Shown: positions 7,915-19,938, numbered from the stretch's first letter. The stretch: DNA of 64,000 nucleotides from Pseudomonas sp. TCU-HL1 (GCF_001708505.1 NZ_CP015992.1:4588001-4652000); one strand, 5' to 3'. The notes: generated from the sequence alone by a model not told the origin. Program-made: numbers and translations.

Positions 7915-7940
7915 GACCAGCCCCGGCAAAAGGAAAGTTC
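7915..7940 (-). promoter_or_regulatory. AlgU-like promoter candidate for rsmA
   Basis: On the minus strand a perfect GAACTT is followed by 18 bases and TCAAT, about 95 bases before the rsmA start. AlgU promoters normally have 16-17 base spacers, so the fit is imperfect. AlgU-dependent rsmA transcription has been reported in P. aeruginosa, which supports the call. Confidence 0.42.
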
Positions 7941-7962
7941 CACCGTAGCGGCCAAAAACGAC

Positions 7963-7990
7963 AAAAGGCGCGGGGTGAGCCGCGCCTTTT
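7963..7990 (-). terminator. Rho-independent terminator of lysC
   Basis: An 11-base perfect inverted repeat (AAAAGGCGCGG / CCGCGCCTTTT) with a 6-base loop, 10 bases past the lysC stop, ending in T on the minus strand. Confidence 0.85.
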
Positions 7991-8000
7991 GAAATTTGCC

Positions 8001-9236
8001 TTACTCGCCCTGTCGGGTCGGGGCGTCCAGCTCGAAGGCGGTGTGCAGGGCACGGACCGCCAACTCCAGGTATTTCTCTTCGATGACCACGGAAACCTTG
8101 ATTTCCGAGGTGGAGATCATCTGGATGTTGATGGTCTCCTTGGCCAGGGCCTCGAACATGCGACTGGCAACGCCAGCGTGGGAGCGCATGCCGACGCCGA
8201 CGATGGACACCTTGGCGATCTTGGTGTCGCCGATCACTTCGCGAGCGCCGATTTCGCTGGCGGTCTGCTCCAGCACGCGCTGGGCGTTCTGGTAGTCGTT
8301 GCGGTGAACGGTAAAGGTGAAGTCGGTGGTGTTATCGTGCGCGACGTTCTGCACGATCATGTCCACTTCGATGTTGGCGGCACTGATCGGGCCCAGAATC
8401 TTGAAGGCCACGCCGGGGATGTCCGGCACGCCACGGATGGTCAGCTTGGCTTCGTCGCGGTTGAAGGCGATGCCGGAGATGATCGGCTGTTCCATGGATT
8501 CCTCTTCATCAAGGGTAATGAGGGTGCCCGGACCCTCCTGGAAGCTGTGCAGCACGCGCAGCGGGACATTGTATTTGCCGGCGAACTCCACCGAGCGAAT
8601 CTGCAGCACCTTGGAGCCGAGGCTGGCCATTTCCAGCATCTCTTCAAAGGTGATCTTGTCCAGGCGCTGGGCCTGAGGCACCACGCGCGGATCGGTGGTG
8701 TAGACGCCATCTACATCGGTATAGATCTGGCACTCGTCGGCCTTCAGGGCCGCCGCCAGGGCTACGCCGGTAGTGTCGGAACCGCCACGACCGAGGGTGG
8801 TGATGTTGCCGTGCTCATCGACGCCCTGGAAACCAGCCACCACGACGACACGCCCGGCCTTGAGGTCGCTACGAATCTTCTGGTCGTCGATCTGCAGGAT
8901 GCGCGCCTTGTTGTGGGCGCTGTCGGTGAGAATGCGTACCTGGTTGCCGGTGTAGGACACCGCCGGTACGCCGCGCTTGATCAGCGCCATGGCCAGCAGG
9001 GCAATGGTCACCTGCTCGCCAGTGGAAACCATGACGTCCAGTTCGCGCGGTACCGGCTGCTCGCTGATCTGTTTGGCCAGATCGATCAGGCGGTTGGTTT
9101 CGCCGCTCATCGCGGAAACCACGACGACGATGTCATCGCCGCCTTCGCGGAACTTCTTCACTTTCTCGGCCACCTGCTCGATGCGCTCGACAGTGCCGAC
9201 CGAGGTCCCCCCAAACTTCTGTACGATCAAAGCCAT
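8001..9236 (-). CDS. lysC: Aspartate kinase
   Basis: A 411-residue kinase that phosphorylates aspartate to aspartyl-4-phosphate, the entry to lysine, threonine, methionine and diaminopimelate synthesis. The signature KFGGTSVGT lies at residues 7-15, the amino-acid-kinase fold covers about 1-245 (TLGRGGSDTT near 148), and two C-terminal ACT domains (about 265-405) give feedback control. Length matches pseudomonad LysC. It follows alaS in the same direction with a 100-base gap, the alaS-lysC-rsmA order typical of the genus. Confidence 0.97.
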   Translation of the reverse strand: MALIVQKFGGTSVGTVERIEQVAEKVKKFREGGDDIVVVVSAMSGETNRLIDLAKQISEQPVPRELDVMVSTGEQVTIALLAMALIKRGVPAVSYTGNQVRILTDSAHNKARILQIDDQKIRSDLKAGRVVVVAGFQGVDEHGNITTLGRGGSDTTGVALAAALKADECQIYTDVDGVYTTDPRVVPQAQRLDKITFEEMLEMASLGSKVLQIRSVEFAGKYNVPLRVLHSFQEGPGTLITLDEEESMEQPIISGIAFNRDEAKLTIRGVPDIPGVAFKILGPISAANIEVDMIVQNVAHDNTTDFTFTVHRNDYQNAQRVLEQTASEIGAREVIGDTKIAKVSIVGVGMRSHAGVASRMFEALAKETINIQMISTSEIKVSVVIEEKYLELAVRALHTAFELDAPTRQGE

Positions 9237-9298
9237 TTCAAAAGCCGCCTAATCCCGTGAAGGGCGCCCATTAAACAATCAACGCAGAACACTGCCAA

Positions 9299-9325
9299 GG
9301 CCCGCCGGGCGTGGGGCGGGCCATT
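9299..9325 (-). terminator. GC-rich hairpin after alaS (weak terminator)
   Basis: GGCCCGCC and GGCGGGCC flank an 8-base loop between alaS and lysC. Only a very short T stretch follows on the minus strand, so partial read-through into lysC is expected. Confidence 0.4.
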
Positions 9326-9336
9326 GGCGGCGGGCC

Positions 9337-11961
<2,625 letters not shown>

Positions 11962-12224
11962 AGGTTCTTCCACGGAAGCTGAGGCCACGACGGTGGGTGC
12001 TAATCGTTATCGGCGAAGGACGGCAAGCGGAAACTGGCAAGAAAGCGACAGGTTTCAAGGGAATCCCGGCATTTCCAGCCCGTTTCCAACATTGCGCGCA
12101 AAACTCGCAGCCGTCAGGCGACGGGCAGACGAATCACCGGCAAAGGGCCGCATTATATCGGCCCTGCGCCGGCGGGATAGTCTCTTTGTGCGATAGAAGG
12201 GGGCTATTTACGCGCGCGTTCCAC
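11962..12224. other. ltaE/alaS intergenic region
   Basis: A 263-base gap carrying the alaS leader. I see no gene and no convincing hairpin-plus-T terminator for ltaE. Confidence 0.4.
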
Positions 12225-13229
12225 TCAGGCCTGTCGGAAAGCGGCAAAAGCCTCGATCACGCGGGGAATATCAGTGGCCTGCACGTCCAGGTGAGTCACC
12301 AGACGCAGGCGCGCCGCCGGGCTCACGCGGATGCCGCGGCCAGCAAGGAACTCGCCGAGGGGGCGTGCCTGGTCGCCGATCTGCACGTAGACCATGTTGG
12401 TCTGCACCGGCTCGACAACATAACCCAACGCTTGCAGCCCGACCCCCAACCGCTCGGCATTGGCGTGATCGTCTGCCAGACGCGCCACCTGATGGTCCAG
12501 GGCGTAGAGCCCGGCTGCCGCCAGAATCCCGGCCTGACGCATCCCGCCGCCGACCATCTTGCGCAGGCGTCGAGCCTTGGCGATCAGCGCCGTGCTGCCG
12601 CAGAGCACCGACCCCACCGGGGCGCCGAGCCCCTTGGACAGGCATACCGAAACCGAGTCGAAGTGCCGGGTGATCTCGCGGGCGTCCACACCCAGCCTCA
12701 CCGCCGCGTTGTACAACCGGGCGCCATCCAGGTGCAGGCCCAGGCCGCGACGGCGCGTCAGTTCACGGGCCGCAGCCAGGTAATCCAGCGGCAGCACCTT
12801 GCCCTGCATGGTGTTTTCCAGGGCCAGCAGGCAGGTACGTGCAAAGTGGAAATCGTCCTGTTTGATGGCCGCTTCGACCTTGCCCAGGTCAAGGCTGCCG
12901 TCAGCCTCGCCTTCGATCGGCTGCGGCTGAATGGAGCCCAGCACCGCGGCACCACCACCCTCGTATTTATAGGTATGCGCCTGCTGGCCGACGATGTACT
13001 CGTCGCCACGCTCGCAATGGGCCATCAGGCCAAGGAGGTTGCTCATGGTGCCAGTCGGCACAAAGAGCGCCGCCGCGAAGCCCAGGCGCTCGGCCAGGCT
13101 GGCTTCCAGGCAGTTGACGGTCGGGTCTTCGCCATACACATCGTCGCCCAGCTCGGCGCGCTGCATGGCGCCACGCATGCCGGCGGTAGGTTGGGTGACG
13201 GTGTCGCTGCGCAGATCGATCGGGCTCAT
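12225..13229 (-). CDS. ltaE: Low-specificity L-threonine aldolase
   Basis: A 334-residue PLP enzyme of the aspartate-aminotransferase fold that cleaves L-threonine or L-allo-threonine to glycine and acetaldehyde. The N-terminus (IDLRSDTVTQPT) is the family signature and the PLP lysine is Lys199 in CLSKGLGAPVGS; HLDGARLYNA near residue 166 supplies the cofactor-contacting Asp and Arg. It stands alone between alaS and the astE end. The upstream side is occupied by a repeat element (13313-13526), so its promoter must lie in or next to that element. Confidence 0.93.
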   Translation of the reverse strand: MSPIDLRSDTVTQPTAGMRGAMQRAELGDDVYGEDPTVNCLEASLAERLGFAAALFVPTGTMSNLLGLMAHCERGDEYIVGQQAHTYKYEGGGAAVLGSIQPQPIEGEADGSLDLGKVEAAIKQDDFHFARTCLLALENTMQGKVLPLDYLAAARELTRRRGLGLHLDGARLYNAAVRLGVDAREITRHFDSVSVCLSKGLGAPVGSVLCGSTALIAKARRLRKMVGGGMRQAGILAAAGLYALDHQVARLADDHANAERLGVGLQALGYVVEPVQTNMVYVQIGDQARPLGEFLAGRGIRVSPAARLRLVTHLDVQATDIPRVIEAFAAFRQA

Positions 13230-13312
13230 GCCGCGCTCCTTGGATGGGCTAAGAGGCCGATCCTAAAGCCCGGCGCCAGATGGGTACAGGTACAGAAGGG
13301 AAGAAAGATCCA

Positions 13313-13526
13313 GAGCCTGCTCACGATCTCGCGAGCTAGAGTCATGCAAGGCGCAACGACCAACGGGAGTAACAGCCGAAGGCTGGCCCAAAGGGTGAGC
13401 GCCAGCGAATCAAAGCAGGCGAGGACGCGGAGTTTACGAGCTGTAAATGAGCATTCCGACCGGGCTGGCGCTCCAGCCTGCTTTTAACGCAGCAGGGCCG
13501 ACGCGCAGCAGATCGTGGGCAGGCTC
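13313..13526. repeat. MITE-like structured intergenic repeat, element 1
   Basis: A 214-base element with 17-base ends (GAGCCTGCTCACGATCT / AGATCGTGGGCAGGCTC) that pair with a single G-U wobble. Inside are two further complementary pairs: 13397-13406 with 13464-13473 (10 bases) and 13412-13420 with 13476-13484 (9 bases), around a core hairpin TTTAC-GAGCT-GTAAA (13433-13447). The right end abuts the astE stop codon exactly. The core (GGAGTTTACG...GTAAATGAGCATTC and AACGCAGCA) recurs in element 2 (52615-52757) and, diverged, in element 3 (63105-63277). Confidence 0.8.
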
Positions 13527-14525
13527 TCAGACGTCGGCAGGGACAATCAGGATTCCGGCACGCAGGCCGTTCCTCACCTTGGGATTGGGGAAGATGATCC
13601 GCGCGCCCTGCTCTTCCACCACCCAACGAGTGCCGGCGATGTCTTCGGCCAGCAGGTAACCCACGGGCAGCTCGCTGAAGTTTTCGATATCCGCAGCCAG
13701 GTGCAGCTGGAAAGATTCGCTGTGCTTGATGATTTCCCGCGATACGGAAAACACCTGCAAGCCATCCAGCGGATTACCGTCAGCCTCCGGCTCGCTCCCC
13801 TCGACCAGGCTGTGCAAGCGGGCTTCCAGGCGATCGAGATTGACCTCCTGATTGCTGCCGAAGGGCCGCGCCTTGCCCAGTTCCAAGGTGAAGGCCTCGG
13901 CATCCAGCCTTGCGTAGGTGTACGAGCTGAAGGTAATGCCCGTCTTGTTCTGCAGCAGCACGGCGTCGATGCCCGCCGCGCGCAGGCGCGCCAGCTCCTG
14001 GCGCGAATGCTCTCGGCCCTCGACATAGGGATAGAGCGCGAACTGCTCGATCTTCGAGCCACGGATGGCGGTGTGCAGGTCGTAGTGCAGGCGGGAGCGG
14101 TTGGGCTTGCTGAAGAAGGCTGCGGCGTAACGCTCCAACTCGCCGGCCCGCATGGCTTCGAAGCCACTGGACTCGGCGTGGCGGCCATCGAACAGCCGGT
14201 TGATGTCCTGCTCGACGAAACGTTCGCCACGACGCATGGCTTCCGGGTTGCCCAGCAGGAAGAGAATGCGTGCACGCGGTTTGAGCTGGCCACGGGCGAT
14301 AGCCTGGAGCAGGCGGTCCAGCAATTCGATCGGAGCGGTCTCGTTACCGTGCATCCCAGCCGAAAGCAGCAGATCGAGCCCGCTGTCTTCGGCGGCCGGC
14401 GGGGTGACGTCGAGCGCTCCCTCGCCCAGCCAGTGCAGACGCACGCCCCCGGATGTCAGCTGGATCTTCTCGGTCGGTTCACGGCCGGCGAGGGTGAGTT
14501 CGAGCAGTTTTCCGAGGGCTAGCAT
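13527..14525 (-). CDS. astE: Succinylglutamate desuccinylase
   Basis: A 332-residue zinc hydrolase of the AstE/aspartoacylase family, the last step of the arginine succinyltransferase pathway: N-succinylglutamate to glutamate plus succinate. Zinc ligands are visible as His59 and Glu62 in GMHGNE and His151 in YDLHT. It is the last gene of the minus-strand aruC-aruF-aruG-astD-astB-(small gene)-astE series, 9 bases after the small His-rich gene. Its stop codon is immediately followed by repeat element 1. Confidence 0.95.
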   Translation of the reverse strand: MLALGKLLELTLAGREPTEKIQLTSGGVRLHWLGEGALDVTPPAAEDSGLDLLLSAGMHGNETAPIELLDRLLQAIARGQLKPRARILFLLGNPEAMRRGERFVEQDINRLFDGRHAESSGFEAMRAGELERYAAAFFSKPNRSRLHYDLHTAIRGSKIEQFALYPYVEGREHSRQELARLRAAGIDAVLLQNKTGITFSSYTYARLDAEAFTLELGKARPFGSNQEVNLDRLEARLHSLVEGSEPEADGNPLDGLQVFSVSREIIKHSESFQLHLAADIENFSELPVGYLLAEDIAGTRWVVEEQGARIIFPNPKVRNGLRAGILIVPADV

Positions 14526-14534
14526 CCTGTTACC

Positions 14535-14825
14535 TCAATGATCGTGATCGCAGTCGGGACCATGGACATGGTCGTCGTCAGCGTCGGCATCGGCCGGTTC
14601 CATTTCCAGCTGCAGGCTGACCAGGTTGGTGGCCAGCGGGCGCAGCAGGAGGTTGGCGTACTCGGTGTCGCCCTCCTCCACATCCACGCCGATCAGCAAC
14701 TGACCGTTGCCCGCCTGCTGGATCCAGACTTCCTTGCCCTGCCAGACGACGGCGAACCGGGTGCAGGACGTTTCGAGCTGGGTGCCGTCGGTATCTTCGA
14801 GGATGAGTTGCAGGGCGTCGGACAT
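14535..14825 (-). CDS. Small acidic His-rich protein inside the ast operon
   Basis: A 96-residue protein of unknown function. The body (about 1-75) is a predicted compact alpha/beta domain with no motif I recognise; the last 20 residues are acidic and metal-binding in character (DDDHVHGPDCDHDH, four His and one Cys). Pseudomonads keep a gene of this type between astB and astE; some annotations call it a topoisomerase II, for which I see no support. Spacing of 10 bases to astB and 9 to astE implies cotranscription. A role in zinc supply for the adjacent zinc enzyme AstE is possible but only inferred. Confidence 0.8.
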   Translation of the reverse strand: MSDALQLILEDTDGTQLETSCTRFAVVWQGKEVWIQQAGNGQLLIGVDVEEGDTEYANLLLRPLATNLVSLQLEMEPADADADDDHVHGPDCDHDH

Positions 14826-14835
14826 TTCAGATTTC

Positions 14836-16182
14836 TCAGTTGAGCTGGAAGGGATAAACAGCGCCCAGTTTAAGGATCTGCGTCAGTTCATCCAATGCCG
14901 TCCGGCATTCCACCAGCAATTGTGGGTCGGCCAGGTCGGATTCGCTGAGGCGATCGCGATAATGCTTCTCCACCCAGGCCGTGAGGGTGGAATAAAGCGC
15001 CGGGGTCATGATCACCCCCTGGTTCACCGCCGCCAGCTCGTTTTCCTTCAGCGCCACACGCAAGCGCAGGCAGGCCGGACCACCGCCGTTTTGCATGCTC
15101 TGCTTGAGGTCAAAGACCTTCACCTCGCGAATCGGCCCTTGAGCCGATGTCAGCTCGTTCAGGTAGTTCCAGACGTTGGCGTTGCCACGGCATTCCTCCG
15201 GCACGATCAGCAGCATGCTGCCATCGGCGCGGCTGAGCAGTTGGCTGTTGAACAGGTAGGAACGCACCGCGTCCTCCACGCTCACCGCGCTGCGCGGCAC
15301 ACGCACTGCCTGGAAGCGACCGCCACGATTTCCGAGCTTGCCGTCCAGCTCCGCCAGGACCTTATCGGTCTCGAGGAAGGCATCCTCGTGGTAGAACAGC
15401 ACCTCGCCATTGCCCACCGAAATCACGTCGTTGTGGAACACGCCCTGGTCGATCACCGCTGGGTTCTGCTGAGCGTAGACCACGCCTTCGGCGCCGAGGC
15501 CATGCAGGCGAGCGACCGCCTGGCAGGCTTCCAGGGTCTGCCGTGCCGGATAGCGCTGCGGCGCCGGGAAGCGGCTGTCGAAGGCGCTGCGGCCGAACAC
15601 GAAAAACTCAACGCCAGCATCGCCGTAACCCTTGCAGAAACGGGTGTGGTTGGCCGCGCCCTCGTCACCGAACTGGCCCACGGCCGGTAGCGCGGCGTGG
15701 TGGGCGAAAACACTTTCGTTGGCGAACATCGCACCCAACACGCGGCTGGTGGTCGGATGTTCGATGGAGCGGTGGAACTTGCAGTTCAGGTTGGCAGCGG
15801 TGAAATGCACGCGGCCATCGGCGGTGTCAGCGCTGGGGCTCACGGTGCAGGAGTTGGCGGTCCACATGCTGGAAGCGGAGCTGCAGGCGGCCAGCAGCGG
15901 CATGGCTTCCTTGGCGGCCTGGGCAATCACTTCAGCGTCTGTGCCGGAGAAGCCCAGGCTGCGCAGGGCGGCGACATCCTGGCGCTCCTGCGGGGCGAAC
16001 ACGCCCTGCTTGAAGCCCATTTCCATCAGCGCCTTCATTTTGCCCAAGCCCTGCAGCGCGGCCTCCTTCGGGTTGGAGACGGCCTGACTGTTACTCTGCG
16101 AGGCGACGTTACCGTAGGACAGGCCACCATAGTTGTGGGTCGGGCCGACCAGTCCGTCGAAATTCACTTCATAGGCGTTCAC
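14836..16182 (-). CDS. astB: N-succinylarginine dihydrolase
   Basis: A 448-residue enzyme of the amidinotransferase (pentein) fold that hydrolyses N2-succinylarginine to succinylornithine, two NH3 and CO2, the second step of the pathway. The N-terminus (EVNFDGLVGPTHNYGGLS) is the family signature and the catalytic Cys is about residue 371 in GGGPACLRLR. The start is GTG overlapping the astD stop (GTGA), which points to translational coupling. Confidence 0.95.
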   Translation of the reverse strand: MNAYEVNFDGLVGPTHNYGGLSYGNVASQSNSQAVSNPKEAALQGLGKMKALMEMGFKQGVFAPQERQDVAALRSLGFSGTDAEVIAQAAKEAMPLLAACSSASSMWTANSCTVSPSADTADGRVHFTAANLNCKFHRSIEHPTTSRVLGAMFANESVFAHHAALPAVGQFGDEGAANHTRFCKGYGDAGVEFFVFGRSAFDSRFPAPQRYPARQTLEACQAVARLHGLGAEGVVYAQQNPAVIDQGVFHNDVISVGNGEVLFYHEDAFLETDKVLAELDGKLGNRGGRFQAVRVPRSAVSVEDAVRSYLFNSQLLSRADGSMLLIVPEECRGNANVWNYLNELTSAQGPIREVKVFDLKQSMQNGGGPACLRLRVALKENELAAVNQGVIMTPALYSTLTAWVEKHYRDRLSESDLADPQLLVECRTALDELTQILKLGAVYPFQLN

Positions 16183-17642
16183 AGGCTGACTCCTGGAGTA
16201 AGGGTTGCAGGCAAGGCAAGGGTTTCGCTTTCCAGCGAGGCGACCGGGTAGGCGCAGTAGTCAGCGGCGTAGTAGGCGCTGGCGCGATGATTGCCGGACG
16301 CCCCGACACCACCGAAGGGTGCGCTGCTGGCGGCACCGGTAAGTTGCTTGTTCCAGTTGACGATACCGGCGCGGCTCTCGATGAGGAACTGCTGGTAACG
16401 CTCAGCGGAATCCGACAACAGGCCGGCAGCCAGGCCGTACTGAGTGGCGTTGGCCTCGGCGATGGCGGCATCGAAGTCGCTGTAGCGGATCACCTGCAAC
16501 AGCGGGCCGAAGAACTCTTCGTCCGGACGCCCTGCCACGGCAGTCACGTCGAGGATGCCGGGCGTGAGCAGCGCAGCGCCAGCCTCGGGCTGGGTCATCG
16601 CCAGCAGGGCCTTGGCGCCCTTGGCGACCAATTGCTCCTGGGCCTGGATCAGATGCTGGGCCGCCGCCAGGGAAATCACCGACCCCATGAAGGGCGCGGG
16701 CTGGGCGTCGAAGGCACCGACCTTGATGGAACCGGCGACTGTCACCAGGCGTGCCAGCAGGGCATCGCCCCAGGCGCCTTCGGGCACCAGCAGACGACGC
16801 GCGCAGGTGCAGCGCTGGCCAGCGGAGATGAAGGCCGACTGGATGATGGTGTAGACGGCAGCGTCCAGGTCCTGGACCTGGTCCACCACCAGCGGGTTGT
16901 TGCCGCCCATTTCCAGGGCAAGGATCTTGTCCGGACGGCCGGCGAACTGCTGGTGCAGCAGGTTGCCGGTACGGCTGGAGCCGGTGAAGAACAGGCCGTC
17001 GATGCCCGGATTGCCCGCCAGGGCAACGCCGGTTTCGCGGGCGCCCTGCACCAGGTTGAGCACGCCTGCCGGCAGGCCGGCTTCGACCCAGCACTTGACC
17101 GTCAGTTCGGCGACCTTGGGGGTCAGCTCGCTCGGCTTGAAGATCACCGCGTTACCGGCGAGCAGCGCCGGCACGATGTGGCCGTTGGGCAGGTGCCCAG
17201 GGAAGTTGTAAGGGCCGAACACCGCCACCACACCGTGGGGCTTGTGGCGCAGCACCGCAGTGGCGTCGGCCAGGGGGCCGCTCTTCTCGCCGGTGCGCTC
17301 GCGGTAGCTCTGGATGGAAATGGCGACCTTATTGACCATGCTGGTCACTTCGGTGGCCGACTCCCACAACGGTTTGCCGGTTTCCTCGCCTATGCAGCGA
17401 GCCAGTTCATCGGCGTGGTTGCGCAGGGTCACGGCGAACTGTTCGAGGATCGCGATGCGCTCTTCCAGCGGGCGACGTGCCCAGGCCGGAAACGCGGAAC
17501 GCGCAGCCTTGACCGCTTCGTCCACTTGGGCGGCACTGGCGCCCCGGCCGGACCAGACGACGGCCTGGGTCACAGGGTTCAGTGAATCGAAGGCTTCGCC
17601 CTGCCCTGCCTGCCAGTTGCCAGCAACAAAATGGGTATTCAT
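16179..17642 (-). CDS. astD: N-succinylglutamate 5-semialdehyde dehydrogenase
   Basis: A 487-residue NAD-dependent aldehyde dehydrogenase, the fourth step of the pathway. Catalytic Cys278 lies in SAGQRCTC and the general base Glu244 in LEMGGNNP; the cofactor loop FTGSSRTG is near 219-226. The ATG follows the aruG stop directly (TAAATG) and the stop overlaps the astB start, so this part of the operon is tightly coupled. Confidence 0.96.
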   Translation of the reverse strand: MNTHFVAGNWQAGQGEAFDSLNPVTQAVVWSGRGASAAQVDEAVKAARSAFPAWARRPLEERIAILEQFAVTLRNHADELARCIGEETGKPLWESATEVTSMVNKVAISIQSYRERTGEKSGPLADATAVLRHKPHGVVAVFGPYNFPGHLPNGHIVPALLAGNAVIFKPSELTPKVAELTVKCWVEAGLPAGVLNLVQGARETGVALAGNPGIDGLFFTGSSRTGNLLHQQFAGRPDKILALEMGGNNPLVVDQVQDLDAAVYTIIQSAFISAGQRCTCARRLLVPEGAWGDALLARLVTVAGSIKVGAFDAQPAPFMGSVISLAAAQHLIQAQEQLVAKGAKALLAMTQPEAGAALLTPGILDVTAVAGRPDEEFFGPLLQVIRYSDFDAAIAEANATQYGLAAGLLSDSAERYQQFLIESRAGIVNWNKQLTGAASSAPFGGVGASGNHRASAYYAADYCAYPVASLESETLALPATLTPGVSL

Positions 17643-18665
17643 TTACACGGACTCCTTGGCCGACAGCGGCACGGCGCGCACCGAGGCGCCGGCAGAGAGT
17701 TTCAGGCGTTTGGCCGTCAGCGCGTCGACCACCAGGGTGCCAGCGGCCAGGCGGGCCGGCGCAGCAGTAATGCGGCAGTCTTCGCGCTTGCGGTTGTGAA
17801 TCAGGAAAGGCGTGGCGTCGTCACCCGGCGTACCAACGGCCAATACGAGGTTCTGGCTGTCGCGCACGGCACGGATCTTCGCGGTCTCGCTTTCGATGGC
17901 TGGACCGGCGTCGAAGATGTCGACGTAACCCTGGTAGCTGAAGCCTTCGCCCTTGAGCATGGCCAGCGCCGGCTCGGTGTCGGTATGCACGCGACCGATG
18001 ACGTCGCGGGCGGATTCCGAGAGGAAGCAGGTGTAAAGCGGGAACTTGGGCATCAGTTCAGCAATGAAGGCCTTGTTACCGACGCCGGTGAGGTAGTCAG
18101 CGCGAGAGAACTCCATCTTGAAGAAGTGCCGACCAAGGCTTTCCCAGAACGGGGAAACGCCGTTCTCGTCGGACATGCCGCGCATTTCGGCGATCACCTT
18201 GTCTCCGAACAGCTCCGGGAACTCGGCGATGAACAGGAACCGTGCCTTGGATAACAGCCGGCCGTTCAGGCCGCTGCGATGGCCCGCGTGAAGGAACAGC
18301 GAGCAGAGTTCAGAGTTGCCGGTCAGGTCGTTGGCCAGGAACAGCGTGGGAATCTGCCGGTGGATGTGCAGCTCCTGGGAGGCACTGACGGTCAGGCCGA
18401 CCCGATAATTGTACCAGGGCTCACGCAGGCCCACGGCGCCAGCTACGGCGGAAATGCCGATGACAGTGCCGTCGTCGTCCTCGAGGACGAACAGGTAATC
18501 CGCGTCGGCACGCTCGGCCTCGCCACGGAATGCCTTCTCCGCCCAACCAACGCGATGCGACAGGCGCTCCTCATTGGCCGGCAGCGTAGTCAGGCCTGCG
18601 CCAGTGCTGCGCGCCAGGTCGATCAGGGCCGGTAAATCGGCGCTGCGTACGGGACGAACGATCAT
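17643..18665 (-). CDS. aruG: Arginine N-succinyltransferase, beta subunit (AruG)
   Basis: A 340-residue acyltransferase of the AstA family, which pseudomonads encode as two paralogous subunits (AruF and AruG). The heteromer transfers succinyl from succinyl-CoA to arginine or ornithine, the first step of the pathway. The N-terminus MIVRPVRSADLPALIDLA and the segment SPFWESLGRHFF are typical. ATG at 18665 is chosen because it starts this conserved sequence; the longer frame crosses the upstream hairpins. The second subunit gene lies 115 bases upstream. Confidence 0.95.
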   Translation of the reverse strand: MIVRPVRSADLPALIDLARSTGAGLTTLPANEERLSHRVGWAEKAFRGEAERADADYLFVLEDDDGTVIGISAVAGAVGLREPWYNYRVGLTVSASQELHIHRQIPTLFLANDLTGNSELCSLFLHAGHRSGLNGRLLSKARFLFIAEFPELFGDKVIAEMRGMSDENGVSPFWESLGRHFFKMEFSRADYLTGVGNKAFIAELMPKFPLYTCFLSESARDVIGRVHTDTEPALAMLKGEGFSYQGYVDIFDAGPAIESETAKIRAVRDSQNLVLAVGTPGDDATPFLIHNRKREDCRITAAPARLAAGTLVVDALTAKRLKLSAGASVRAVPLSAKESV

Positions 18666-18686
18666 AGTGCCTCCAGAAAATGCGCC

Positions 18687-18771
18687 CCCTTCCGTCCGGG
18701 AAGGGAGCCAGGGAGAGAGCCGTGCTCTCATCCGGCCCAACCAGGGGCCACCTCCTCCCGACGGGAGGAGG
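18687..18771. repeat. Two GC-rich hairpins between aruF and aruG
   Basis: CCCTTCC/GGAAGGG (18687-18705) and CCTCCTCCC/GGGAGGAGG with a 3-base loop (18751-18771) occupy the only sizeable gap in the operon. No T-run follows, so they look like repeat-type hairpins that could slow nucleases or polymerase rather than terminators. Confidence 0.6.
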
Positions 18772-18780
18772 GTCAAAGAC

Positions 18781-19797
18781 TCAAACCGCTATCAGGCGGA
18801 CGCTGGCGCCCTCACCGACAGCCAGGGCTTCGGCGGCTTCCTCGCCAAGCACCACAGGCTTGCCGGGCACCCAGTCGAGCTCGGCGACGATGGCGCGAAA
18901 ATCCTGCAGTTGGCCATTGCACACCAGGTACTGGCGACCGCCTTTGCCCTGCTCGCCGATTTTCACCGGCACCTGCCGGCTCTGGGCGATGGAACGGATA
19001 CCCGAGGTGCGGGCATGAAGGGTCGGACCGCCGTCGAAGATGTCGATGTAGTTGTCGGTCTCGAAGCCTTCGCGCATCAGGATGTCGAAGGTGATCTGCG
19101 CGCGCGGGTGAACCTGGCCCATGGATTCCTGGGCGTCATCCGGCAGCAGCGGCACGTAGATCGGGTAATGGGGCATCAGCTCGGCGAGGAAGGTGCGGCT
19201 CTTCAGGCCCGACAGGCGCTCGGCCTCGGTGTAGTTGAGGTCGAAGAAGTTGCGCCCTACCGCATCCCAGAACGGCGATTCGCCCTTCTCATCGCTGTAG
19301 CCGACGATCTCCACCACCACGGCGTCCGCGAATCGCTCCGGATTACTCGCCATGAACAGCAGGCGGCCTCGGGAGTTGAGCTCGGCGATGGGTGTGTTCA
19401 CCAGGTCGCGCTCGACGTAGAAGCTGGTCAACAGGCTGTTGCCGGTGAGGTCATGGCAGAGCGACAGGACGTGGATCTTGTTGTGGATCGAAAGCGAGCG
19501 AGAGGCGTGCACGAACGTCTCGTTGCGGAAGCTGTAGAAGGGCTCGGAGAAACCGGCGGACGCCACGATCGCCGAGCAGCCGACCAAGCGACCGGTCTTG
19601 CTGTCTTCAAGGACGAAGAAGTAGCTCTCTTCACCGTTGAAGCTCACTTCGGCGGCAAAGGATGCTTCGGACGCGGCGATTTTCTCGCCCAGCACCTGGG
19701 CGTCGTCCGGCAACGAAGTAACACCCACGGGGCTATCCGCGGCCAGGCGCTGAACTTCAGCGAGATCGGCCATTTGCGCGGGGCGCATCACCAGCAT
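18781..19797 (-). CDS. aruF: Arginine/ornithine N-succinyltransferase, alpha subunit (AruF)
   Basis: A 338-residue AstA-family acyltransferase paralogous to AruG (shared SPFWDAVGRNFFDL segment, similar length). With AruG it makes N2-succinylarginine from arginine and succinyl-CoA. MLVMRPAQMADLAEVQRLA is the usual N-terminus, with AAGGAG upstream. It follows aruC after a 141-base gap with no strong terminator. Confidence 0.95.
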   Translation of the reverse strand: MLVMRPAQMADLAEVQRLAADSPVGVTSLPDDAQVLGEKIAASEASFAAEVSFNGEESYFFVLEDSKTGRLVGCSAIVASAGFSEPFYSFRNETFVHASRSLSIHNKIHVLSLCHDLTGNSLLTSFYVERDLVNTPIAELNSRGRLLFMASNPERFADAVVVEIVGYSDEKGESPFWDAVGRNFFDLNYTEAERLSGLKSRTFLAELMPHYPIYVPLLPDDAQESMGQVHPRAQITFDILMREGFETDNYIDIFDGGPTLHARTSGIRSIAQSRQVPVKIGEQGKGGRQYLVCNGQLQDFRAIVAELDWVPGKPVVLGEEAAEALAVGEGASVRLIAV

Positions 19798-19938
19798 GGG
19801 GGGTCACTCCTTTTCTTGTTAAAAACTCCGAACGAACCAGTGGTTCCATCCGGAGAAAAGCCAGGCCCCAATGGCCCGGGCTCACGCATGAATCCGTACA
19901 GTCGCCGAACGCGGTGCAAGGCCGCGCCCGGCGAGGTC

